Of a stretch of 64,000 nucleotides of DNA, positions 33,733-41,580 are shown piece after piece. This DNA is from Paractinoplanes durhamensis (lineage in GTDB: Bacteria > Actinomycetota > Actinomycetes > Mycobacteriales > Micromonosporaceae). The stretch covers positions 62,001 through 126,000 of the forward strand of contig NZ_BOML01000057.1 of the NCBI RefSeq assembly GCF_016862175.1, given 5' to 3'. How positions within the stretch are numbered: the stretch's first letter is position 1; each line of letters opens with the position of its first letter. Position numbers and translations under genes: made by a program. The notes under the pieces were generated by a model. That model did no database searches and had not been told where the DNA came from. It saw only the letters and a list, made by a program, of their open reading frames with translations.

Positions 33733-33890
33733 CGACTTCCTCGAAAGTGGGGACTGCGCGGCGCCGGTCCGGCATTCGATTTTCTTGACGTCGGGGCCTC
33801 GCGCATGGGACGAGACCCCGTTTTCCTGGATCTCGGCCCATGACTGTCGCGGCGAGGCCCCAACTTCCGTGAAGTCGGTAGGCCCTGACC
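33733..33890. repeat. Degenerate intergenic repeat array (~45-base period)
   Basis: Four related units start near 33735, 33779, 33830 and 33872. Each has a short dyad: ACTTCCTCGAAAGT, TTTTCTTGACGTCGG, TTTTCCTGGATCTCGG and the perfect ACTTCCGTGAAGT (ACTTC-CGT-GAAGT). Most are followed by a G- or C-rich tail ending in GGGGCC or GGCCC. This lies in a 453-base gap between the DUF574 gene and the S33 peptidase and explains the poor open frames there. No convincing gene was seen in the gap (33635-34087). Confidence 0.6.
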
Positions 33891-33935
33891 GCTTGGCCCC
33901 CGGCCCTCACGCCCCGCGGCCCCCACGCAAGCCGG

Positions 33936-33976
33936 ACGCCGGGCAAACCGCACGCCGGGCAAACCGCACGCTGGGC
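33936..33976. repeat. 16-base tandem repeat, 2.5 copies
   Basis: ACGCCGGGCAAACCGC occurs at 33936 and 33952, and a partial third copy ACGCTGGGC follows at 33968. It lies in the same gene-free stretch as the 45-base array. Confidence 0.8.
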
Positions 33977-34050
33977 GAGGCCGCCGGTTGATGGCATGGC
34001 GCTCTCGCGTGGTCGGCCACGACGTCGGTTGCGCCTGGTGGGGACGGGGC

Positions 34051-34080
34051 TGACCGGCCCGGGGGATCCCGGGCCGGTCA
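34051..34080 (-). terminator. Strong hairpin terminator of the S33 peptidase gene
   Basis: A perfect 13-bp stem (TGACCGGCCCGGG with its complement) with a GGAT loop, 8 bases after the peptidase stop. No T-tract. Confidence 0.75.
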
Positions 34081-34087
34081 GGGTGGG

Positions 34088-35686
34088 TCAGCGGATTGCG
34101 GGGGCCGCGTTGCGCAGCGTTGCCCGGAGGCTTCCGCTACTGGTGGACGCTACCGACTTTGCGGCTGCGGCCGTTGGGTCCGGGGCGGGGACCGGGTCGC
34201 ACTGCTTGTCGGAGCGGTTTCCGCGCACGCGGGTTGGCAGGGTGCCGTTGTCCAAGTACGCCGCGATGGTGTCGTCGGTGCACGCTATGCCGCTCAGGGA
34301 ACCTGCGTGGGTTGTGCCGCCTACGCCCTCGATCAAGACTGAGCGGGGGAAGCGCTTACGGATCTCCAGGCTGCCTGCGTATGGCGTGGCCGCGTCGTTC
34401 GTCTCGCTGATCAGCAGGATTGGTGGGGCCTTGCTGCCGTTGACGTTGACCGGCCTGCCTACGTCACCCTTCCAGAACACGCACGGCGCGTTGAACCAGG
34501 CGTTGTTCCAGGTGATGAACGGGTACTTCGCGTAGATCTGCCAGTTGTCCCGCTGCCACTTGTTCCAGTTTGTCGGCCACTGGACGTCGGTGCACTGGGT
34601 GCCCAGGTAGATCGCGTAGCCGTTGTCGGTGCCGGGGCCGGGCTCCGGGTAGAGGTCCAGCAAACCCGACGCGTCGCCGTCGTTCACGTATGCCGCGAAC
34701 GCGGTGGCCACGTCCTCCCAGCCGTACACGTAATAGCCTGCCGAGACGAAGATGTCGTTCCACTCGTCCGGGCCGATTTTGCCCTCGGCCGGAGCTCTGC
34801 GCAGCTTCTCCAGGGTGGCGTAATACTTCGCCTTCACCACCCTCGCCGTTGTGCCCAAGTGGTAGACCGCGTCGTACTTGGCTACCCAGGCGAAGTAGGT
34901 GTCCATGTTCTTGTCGAACTGGATGTCCTGGCTCAGGTTGGCGTCGTACCAGACGCCGCGCGGGTCCACCACGCCGTCGAAGATCATGCGGCGGACCTGG
35001 GCCGGGTGCAATGTGGCGTATGTCTGGCCGAGGTATGTGCCGTACGAGAAGCCGTAGAAGTTGATCTGCTTTTGACCCAGCGCCTTGCGGATGCTCTCCA
35101 TGTCGGCCACGTTGTCGGTGGTCTTCAGGTGGTCGAGCAGTGCGCCGCCGGCTCGTGCGCACGCCTGCGCGTAGGCCTTTGACCTTGCCAGCCAGGTCTT
35201 CTCCAGCTGGTTGGTGACCGGCACGTAATACGGGCGGTTGTAGCCTGCCACGTTTCCGTCGCAGCTCAGTGACGGGATGCTCGAGCCGACGCCGCGCGGG
35301 TCGAAACCGATCCAGTCGTAGTCGAGGCCGGCGTCGTTGGGGATCGCCGTCTGCAACACCGAGTAGATCAGGCCGGATCCGCCCGGGCCGCCCGGGTTGA
35401 CCAGCATGACGCCCTGGTAGTCGGCGTCCGCGGTCTTGTGTTTGATCCGCGAGACGGCAATCTGGATCTTGGTGCCGCCGGGGCGGGCGTAGTCCAGCGG
35501 AACGGTCACGAATCCGCACTCGGCGCCGCGGGCCTTCAAGGTTGCGGACGCGCACACGCCCCACGCGATCGGCGGCGGGGTGTAGCTGGGGGTACCGCTG
35601 TGGGCCTGGGCTGCCGACGGAATCATGCTGCCGCCGATCACCAGCCCGACAGTCGTGGCGACGGTGGCCGCCAGAAGTCGTTTCAT
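34088..35686 (-). CDS. Secreted S33 (tripeptidyl aminopeptidase-like) alpha/beta hydrolase
   Basis: 532 residues; signal peptide to ~AQA-HS. The family TAP/SlpD pattern is present: DYARPGGTKIQIAVSR, the oxyanion segment MLVNPGGPGGSG, DWIGFDPRGVGSS, the nucleophile Ser214 in YGFSYGTYLG, Asp in SETNDAATP and His in GVGGTTHAGS, then the C-terminal TAP domain (YLDNGTLP). It removes tripeptides or dipeptides from exported protein N-termini outside the cell. ATG 35686 was chosen as the first Met before the signal helix. It ends with an Ala/Ser-rich tail and a strong terminator. Confidence 0.9.
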   Translation of the reverse strand: MKRLLAATVATTVGLVIGGSMIPSAAQAHSGTPSYTPPPIAWGVCASATLKARGAECGFVTVPLDYARPGGTKIQIAVSRIKHKTADADYQGVMLVNPGGPGGSGLIYSVLQTAIPNDAGLDYDWIGFDPRGVGSSIPSLSCDGNVAGYNRPYYVPVTNQLEKTWLARSKAYAQACARAGGALLDHLKTTDNVADMESIRKALGQKQINFYGFSYGTYLGQTYATLHPAQVRRMIFDGVVDPRGVWYDANLSQDIQFDKNMDTYFAWVAKYDAVYHLGTTARVVKAKYYATLEKLRRAPAEGKIGPDEWNDIFVSAGYYVYGWEDVATAFAAYVNDGDASGLLDLYPEPGPGTDNGYAIYLGTQCTDVQWPTNWNKWQRDNWQIYAKYPFITWNNAWFNAPCVFWKGDVGRPVNVNGSKAPPILLISETNDAATPYAGSLEIRKRFPRSVLIEGVGGTTHAGSLSGIACTDDTIAAYLDNGTLPTRVRGNRSDKQCDPVPAPDPTAAAAKSVASTSSGSLRATLRNAAPAIR

Positions 35687-35822
35687 ACCGTGCCCTTCAT
35701 CGACGAATCGCCCGTCGGATCGCGCTCGGGCGACCACCGGAGAGTAGCCATCCAGGCACGGCGATGAGGCCGCCCGTTAGGGCAGACTTCCGCGCCGGGT
35801 TGTGGACCCCGCTGGATCGATC

Positions 35823-37367
35823 TCAGGCGGGGGCGGCGACTCGGCCCCGGCCGTGGTTCTTGGCGTGGTAGAGGTTCCGGTCGGCGTCGGAGAGCAGGGT
35901 TGGCAGCTCGTGGCGGCTGCCGTGCTGGACGCCGATGCTTATCGACACCGCCAAGCCCTCGGCCACCTCCGGCCATGGGTAGGTCTGCACGGCGCGCAGG
36001 ATCTTCTCCGCGCGTATCTCGGGGACCTCGGGGAGGACGTCGGCCAGGATGATCAGGAACTCGTCGCCACCCAGGCGTGCCGCCAGGTCGGTCTGCCGGA
36101 CGTGGGCGGCGAAGATGTGCCCGAGGCGGGCCAGAACCAGGTCGCCGATGTCGTGGCCGAAGCCGTCGTTGACCGCCTTGAAGTGGTCCACGTCGATCAT
36201 CAGCACGGCGTACTCGGTGCTGTGGTGCGCGGCGGGGCCGGACGGGTCGTCGAGGGCGGTGAGGTAGGCGTGGTAGCCGCGGCGGTTGGCCAGGCCGGTC
36301 AGCTCGTCCAGGACCAGGTCGCGGCGCAGCTGTTCGTGGTCGCGGCGGTGGCGCTCGACGGCGATCGCGTCGCGGATGCCGGCCATCCGGTCGACCCGGT
36401 CGTTCCAGCGCAGCGACGCCAGCTGCTGGCCGTAGCGGATCGCGGCGGGCGCCGTGCCGGGCCGCCGCGCCGCGAGGCTCAGGGCGAGCAGATGGGTGCA
36501 GCTCGGCAGGGACACCTCGACGAACTGGGTCGCGGCCTCGGCCAGCCGGCAGGCGCGCACGTCGTCGCCGGCCCGGGCGGCCTCGATCGCTTCGCCGAGC
36601 GCGGCGACGTTGGCCGGGGCCGTTCGGTGTGGTTCGCTGCCGGCCAGCGCGGCCAGCAGGTGCATCTGCCCGTGGTATTGCGCCACCCAGCTGGGCGGCC
36701 AGCGCGAGTCGGTCGGGTCGGCGCCGGCCGGCGCCGAGGCGGCCAGGCTCGCGGCCTGGTCCCATTCGCCGATCCCGGCCAGGGCGCAGGCCCAGTCGAG
36801 GAGGAGCTCGCACCGGTTGATCGTGGTCACCACCAGCTGCCGCCGGGCGATGTCGCTCCACCGGCCGCCGAGCGCGCCGGTCGAGGTCTGCTCGGCGAGG
36901 GTGAAGTACTCCAGCGCCAGCTCCCAGAACCCCAGCTGGTGGGCGACGTTGCCGACCTCGATCAGCGCGGCCGCCCGGTGCGGCGGCAGCACCGCGGGGT
37001 CGGGGTCGTCGAGCAGCACCACCGCGCCGACGAACAGGCTCCCGGCCGACTCGCCGGTGATCGTGGTGCGCCGGCGGTCGGCGTTGCGCACGGCCTTGGT
37101 GGCGATCGACAGCGCGAGCAGGGAGGGTTCGGTCAGTCGCGCGGCGGCGTCGAACATCGCCTGGACATGACCGGAATCGTCGTCACCGGCGTCGTGCGAG
37201 GCCAGCGAACGAGCGAAATGCAGCAGCAGGCGTACGTCGTCCCAGCCGTTCGCCGTGGCCTCGCGATCGGCCCGGTCGACCCGGGCGGCGTCGTTGTGCC
37301 CCTGCGCGACCTCGACGAGCAGATAGGCCTGTTCGATGGCTGCCTCGTGCCGGATGGAGTCGGGCAC
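35823..37367 (-). CDS. Diguanylate cyclase (GGDEF) with TPR-like sensor region
   Basis: 514 residues, no membrane segment. Residues ~1-345 are helical with TPR-like repeats (ALIEVGNVAHQLGFWELALEYF, then LLDWACALAGIGEWDQAASL). The GGDEF domain covers ~350-510: DELTGLANRRGYHAYL, MIDVDHFKAVNDGFGHDIGD, then the active site GGDEF at 433-437. RQTD at 424-427, exactly five residues before GGDEF, is an intact RxxD inhibitory site. It would make c-di-GMP in the cytoplasm with product inhibition. GTG start at 37367 with GAGGGA upstream. A pair of inverted repeats precedes the gene. Confidence 0.92.
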   Translation of the reverse strand: MPDSIRHEAAIEQAYLLVEVAQGHNDAARVDRADREATANGWDDVRLLLHFARSLASHDAGDDDSGHVQAMFDAAARLTEPSLLALSIATKAVRNADRRRTTITGESAGSLFVGAVVLLDDPDPAVLPPHRAAALIEVGNVAHQLGFWELALEYFTLAEQTSTGALGGRWSDIARRQLVVTTINRCELLLDWACALAGIGEWDQAASLAASAPAGADPTDSRWPPSWVAQYHGQMHLLAALAGSEPHRTAPANVAALGEAIEAARAGDDVRACRLAEAATQFVEVSLPSCTHLLALSLAARRPGTAPAAIRYGQQLASLRWNDRVDRMAGIRDAIAVERHRRDHEQLRRDLVLDELTGLANRRGYHAYLTALDDPSGPAAHHSTEYAVLMIDVDHFKAVNDGFGHDIGDLVLARLGHIFAAHVRQTDLAARLGGDEFLIILADVLPEVPEIRAEKILRAVQTYPWPEVAEGLAVSISIGVQHGSRHELPTLLSDADRNLYHAKNHGRGRVAAPA

Positions 37368-37380
37368 TGTCCCTCACACT

Positions 37381-37471
37381 TTGAACCTTTTTCAACCTGA
37401 CATCGGGCCTGCGGTTCCGGTGCGTTGAGCGGCGCAAGGCCCTGCCGCCCTAGCCATGTTGAAAAAGTTCA
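37381..37471. promoter_or_regulatory. Inverted repeat pair upstream of the diguanylate cyclase
   Basis: TTGAACCTTTTTCAAC (37381-37396), itself a small dyad, recurs inverted as GTTGAAAAAGTTCA (37458-37471) with one base fewer. The pair is ~77 bases apart and sits between the GGDEF start and the GH38 stop. A/T-rich in a GC-rich genome; probable promoter and operator zone. Confidence 0.4.
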
Positions 37472-37494
37472 TCGAAACGCCGCTGCTCTACCAG

Positions 37495-40400
37495 TTATCG
37501 GCCGGTGGGCGGCGAAGCTGAGTTCATTTGCGTGACGGCAAGCGACACCGACGCGGTGTAGGCGACCCGGCCCATGCCCACCACCCGGGCCAGGGCCCAC
37601 CAGCGGCTGCCCGGGCGCGCCTCGGGAGCGGCCCGCACCGTGAACCGAAGCGTCTCGGTCGAACCCGGTTCCAGTCGATACCCCTGGATCCACGGGTCTA
37701 CGGCTACCTCATCGGCCCAGGTTCCGTACGGGGAAAGCAGCTGGACCTCGCCGTGCACCGGATCGACCGCGGGGTTGTGCAGCCGCAGCGTCAGCGCGGC
37801 GGTCCCGCCTGGCGGGACAAGAACCTCGGCCGGGCCGAGCGAGACTTCGAGGTCCGGTGGCGGCTCGAGCACGGCGACATCTTCGAGGAGCTGACCGTAC
37901 GGGTCGAGGATGCGAGCGGTCAGGAAATGCCGGCCCGGTTCACGGCCGGTGATCCGCAGATCGAAGTCCCGGTGCTCGCCGGGCGCGAGGTCGTAGTCGA
38001 ACGGCCCGGCCGGGTGGTCGAGTTCGACCCGGCCGCGGGCGGCCACGGTGTCGGTGGCGACGGTGACGCGGAGGGTCGCCGGGTCGATGTGCACGCTCAC
38101 CGGCAGGTTGCCCAGCGGCGCCGGCCCCTTGTTGTGCATCCAGTATCGGGTGTGGATCGGCTGGACCGGTTCGACGTCGGGTTCCCCCTCGGTCGCGACC
38201 GGCAGGCCGGGGCGGCCCAGGACGGTGACCACAGCGGCCGGTGCCAGGTCGACCACGACGTCCGGGCCGTCGCTGGTGACGGCCGGGCCGGGCCGGGGTT
38301 GTTCGAGAACGTTCGCGGCGACCGGGTCGGTGAGCCCGCCGTGCAGCCGGATCCGGGCCTGGACGGGCCGGCCGTGCGGTTCGTACAGCCGCGCGGCGAT
38401 CCGGTCGCCGTGCGGTTTGAGCGCGGTGAGCACGACGCCGTCCGGCGACACCGAGGCGAGGCTCGCCCGGGCCGGGAGGTCGCCGCCGCTCGCCGGGACC
38501 GGCTCGGCGACCAGCGGGTGGTTGCGTTCCTGCCCGGCCCGGACGAAGCCGGCGTCCCGCCAGTCCCCCTCGCCGGCGACCAGGGAGTACTGGAAGGTGT
38601 GGGTCCAGTGCTGCAGCTGGAACCCGGCGCCGTCCGGGGTGAACCGCTGCGGCCCGTCGATCCAGATCCCGCTCGGCCAGCCGGTGCAGGAACGCATCAG
38701 CGAGACGTAGAGGCTGCCGTCCGGCGCGGTGACGAAGCCGGGGGTGCCGTGGTTGACCAGCGCGGCCGAGTAGCCGGTCCAGGCCGGGCCGAGGTCACCG
38801 GCGGCCTCCGGGACCTCGATGACGGCGTCGTCGAGGTCGGCCACGAGCGCGTCCAGTTGGTCCGCGGCGACGATCAGGACCGGCAGGTCGCGCGGGCCGC
38901 GCAGGTCGGCACCGGGGATCCAGACGTCGGCGCGGGGACGCCGGGCGGGAATCAGGACCCGGCCGGTGCGGGCGAGCAGGTCGCGGTGCTCGGGTCCGGC
39001 CGAGTCGAGGACGGCGGCGGCGAACACGTGGTCGGCGCCGATCACCACCCGAACGTCCGGCAGGTTGGAGTCGGCGTCGAGGCTGCCGTAGCGCGGGCCG
39101 CCCGGCCGGGAGCCGGTCGCGGTCACCCCCTGCCGGACCAGGGCGACCAGCAGCGGACGGCAGTCGTCCTCGCTGATCACCTCGGCGATCCCGACGGCGA
39201 TCCGCTGCCCGGCGGCCCGGATGCGGACGGTCGCGGACAGGCCGGCCCAGGTGTGGGCGGGGTGGTCCAGGGACCACGGGTGGTCGGCCGTGTCCGCCTC
39301 GGGGAAGCCGAACGGGCGGCCGATCGCGGCGAAGCCCACCTCGGACACCGGCAGCGTGCCGGGCAGGTCCAGGTCGAAGCGGACCCGGAGCAGCCGGTCC
39401 GCGCCGATCGAGCCGTCCACGTGGGTGCGGAAGTCGATCCGGTCGGCGCCGCGCCAGAGGATCACCTCGCGGACGATCCGCAGTTCGTCGATCGTGGCCA
39501 CCGCGACGAGCCGCTCCCCGGCGGGGCTGTGTTCGGCGTGCACATGACCGGTGAGACCACGGCCGGGACCCTTCGGCAGCAGGTGCCACGGCCCCTCGCC
39601 CATCCGCGGATGCTGGGCGTACTCGTCCTGCACGACGATCTCGCCGCCCAGGCCGCCGGCGCGCAGCAGATCGCGGCCGGTGCGCCGGTCGGTGATCCGG
39701 GTCAGGGCGCCGCCGCCGGCCGGGCCGGCCTCGACCGTGAAGGCGTCGTTGCTGATGACGGTGCCGTCGGCGGACCGCCAGCCGGGGGTGTCCTCGTCGG
39801 CCGGCACCACGTGCCAGGTGCGGTAGCCCAGCGCCGGCACGTCGTCGGCCGCGACCGACAGGGTGATCGCGGCGACCGTGCCGTCTTCGTGCCGGGTCAC
39901 CGCCTCGGCGACCGCCGGGAGTTGGCGGCCGTGCTCGTCGGTGACCGCGACCGCGGGCGGGCCCGGCGCCGGGTAGTCGAGCTTGATCCGGGCCACGTCG
40001 TCGCGCGGCCAGGACAGGGTGTTGGCGACCAGGACCGCCCGGCCGGGGCCGGCGGTGTCGGCCCGGGCGGCGAGGGCGCCGATCGCCCGGCGGCGGGCGG
40101 TCGCGGCCAGCTCGTACGCCTCCCGCCAGCCCGCCAGCAGGTCGAGGTAGACCTGGTCGGACTCGGTGCCGGTGACCGCGTCGTGGTGGGCGCCGTAGGC
40201 GAGCAGCCGCCACGCCTTGTCCAGCAGCTCGGCCGGGTAGCGGGTGCCGAGCAGCGCGGCCAGCGTGCCGAGGCGTTCGGCGTCGAGCACCACCCCCTCG
40301 ATCGCCCGCTGCGCCTGCTTGGTGTCGATGTAGGAGACGTCCTTGCCGGTGTAGACCGGGTTCATGTCGCGGGTCTGCGGCGACAGGACCGGCCGTTCGG

Positions 40401-41577
40401 CGCGGACCGCGGCGAAGTAGTCGCGCGGCACGCCCATCACGAACCGCGGCCACACGTAACGCTTCGCCCATTCGCGGTGGATCTCGGTGCACCAGCGGGA
40501 CGGGATGTTGTGGTCGTGCCCGACCGGCAGGAACACGTTGCGGGTGGCGGCCACCTTCCGCAGGTCGCGGTATTGGGCGTACGCCTCGTCCATGGCCTCG
40601 GCCAGGGTTTCCCTGCGTTCCATGTCCCACCCGGCCACGTAGTGGTTGGCCAGGTAGGCGGTGGGCAGGCCCAGCCCGCTCGGCGAGATCCACTCGAACT
40701 CGCTCGGGAACTGCATCCGGGTGACGTCGCCGGTGTGCCGCTTGATCCCGTTGTTGTGGAACGGTCCGCGCGCCCAGACGCTGGAGGTGAGCCCGGCGTC
40801 GGCCATCAGGCCGGGGAACGACGGGTCGTGCCCGAACACGTCGAGCATCCAGGCGCTCTGCGGGTCGCCGCCGAGTACGTCGCGCTGGTAGCCGACGCCC
40901 AGCGCGGTGTTGCGGATGGTCGACTCGGGGTGGGTCAGGTTGGTGTTGGGCTCGTTGTACATGCCGCCGACCAGCTCGACCCGGCCCTCGCGCAGCATCC
41001 GCCGCAGGTCGGCCCGGTCCTGCGGGAAGACGTCCCAGTACGGCTTCAGGTAGTCGATCTCGGCGAGGACGAAACGGTAGTCCTCGTCCATCCGGGCCGC
41101 GTCCAGGTGTGCGTGGACCAGGTCGAACGCGGTCCGGACGGACGGGTTTCGCAACCGGTCGGCGCCGGGCACGTCCGGCAGTTGCTGCCAGAGCTCGGTG
41201 AAGCCGCGCTGGGTGTTCCACCACACCGGGTCGTAGTGGAAGTGCGAGATCATCCACATGGTCCACCCGGTCTCGGCGGCCCGCAGCGTGCCCTCGACGG
41301 TGGCCCGGCCGCCGTCGTGCTCGGCGAGCACGGTGATCCGGTGGACCGACCCCTCCGGCGCGGGCGCGGCCACCTGCACGCCGACCTCGACGACGCGTTC
41401 CTCGCCCGCGGCGAACGCGCCGGTGGCCGTCGGTTCGGGGGTGCGCACGGTGGGGCCTTCCACCCGTACCCGGATCGGTGGGGTTGCCTCGGTGGCGGTG
41501 AGGGTGACCCGGACGACCTGCCGGGGTGCCGCGGCCGGCCCGATGAAGAGATCGGTGTCCTCGACGGTGATCCGCAT
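37495..41577 (-). CDS. Alpha-mannosidase, glycoside hydrolase family 38
   Basis: 1360 residues, no signal peptide, so cytoplasmic. Zinc-binding residues in ISHFHYDPVWW (H112, H114, D116), nucleophile Asp246 in WMLDVFGHDPSF, and the AYGAHHDAVTGTESDQVY block carry the GH38 signature. The middle-domain and beta-sandwich domains follow, and the C-terminal ~100 residues look like an NEW3-type domain (VLVPPGGTAALTLRLHN). It would cut alpha-mannosides imported by the ABC transporter encoded in the same operon. It is the last gene, 3 bases after the PAP2 gene stop. The N-terminal ~100 residues form an extra beta-domain not usual in short GH38 enzymes. Confidence 0.92.
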   Translation of the reverse strand: MRITVEDTDLFIGPAAAPRQVVRVTLTATEATPPIRVRVEGPTVRTPEPTATGAFAAGEERVVEVGVQVAAPAPEGSVHRITVLAEHDGGRATVEGTLRAAETGWTMWMISHFHYDPVWWNTQRGFTELWQQLPDVPGADRLRNPSVRTAFDLVHAHLDAARMDEDYRFVLAEIDYLKPYWDVFPQDRADLRRMLREGRVELVGGMYNEPNTNLTHPESTIRNTALGVGYQRDVLGGDPQSAWMLDVFGHDPSFPGLMADAGLTSSVWARGPFHNNGIKRHTGDVTRMQFPSEFEWISPSGLGLPTAYLANHYVAGWDMERRETLAEAMDEAYAQYRDLRKVAATRNVFLPVGHDHNIPSRWCTEIHREWAKRYVWPRFVMGVPRDYFAAVRAERPVLSPQTRDMNPVYTGKDVSYIDTKQAQRAIEGVVLDAERLGTLAALLGTRYPAELLDKAWRLLAYGAHHDAVTGTESDQVYLDLLAGWREAYELAATARRRAIGALAARADTAGPGRAVLVANTLSWPRDDVARIKLDYPAPGPPAVAVTDEHGRQLPAVAEAVTRHEDGTVAAITLSVAADDVPALGYRTWHVVPADEDTPGWRSADGTVISNDAFTVEAGPAGGGALTRITDRRTGRDLLRAGGLGGEIVVQDEYAQHPRMGEGPWHLLPKGPGRGLTGHVHAEHSPAGERLVAVATIDELRIVREVILWRGADRIDFRTHVDGSIGADRLLRVRFDLDLPGTLPVSEVGFAAIGRPFGFPEADTADHPWSLDHPAHTWAGLSATVRIRAAGQRIAVGIAEVISEDDCRPLLVALVRQGVTATGSRPGGPRYGSLDADSNLPDVRVVIGADHVFAAAVLDSAGPEHRDLLARTGRVLIPARRPRADVWIPGADLRGPRDLPVLIVAADQLDALVADLDDAVIEVPEAAGDLGPAWTGYSAALVNHGTPGFVTAPDGSLYVSLMRSCTGWPSGIWIDGPQRFTPDGAGFQLQHWTHTFQYSLVAGEGDWRDAGFVRAGQERNHPLVAEPVPASGGDLPARASLASVSPDGVVLTALKPHGDRIAARLYEPHGRPVQARIRLHGGLTDPVAANVLEQPRPGPAVTSDGPDVVVDLAPAAVVTVLGRPGLPVATEGEPDVEPVQPIHTRYWMHNKGPAPLGNLPVSVHIDPATLRVTVATDTVAARGRVELDHPAGPFDYDLAPGEHRDFDLRITGREPGRHFLTARILDPYGQLLEDVAVLEPPPDLEVSLGPAEVLVPPGGTAALTLRLHNPAVDPVHGEVQLLSPYGTWADEVAVDPWIQGYRLEPGSTETLRFTVRAAPEARPGSRWWALARVVGMGRVAYTASVSLAVTQMNSASPPTGR

Positions 41578-41580
41578 GGC

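Noticed and set aside
33733..33976. CRISPR array
   Set aside because: The units diverge strongly and have irregular spacing; there is no constant repeat and no cas gene.
34345..34358. GGAAGCGCTTACGG resembling the LacI-type operator
   Set aside because: It lies deep inside the S33 peptidase coding region and lacks the flanking bases of the two promoter copies.
33996..34535. Plus-strand gene starting at 33996
   Set aside because: It runs antisense through the terminator and 3' end of the S33 peptidase, and its product has no sensible fold.
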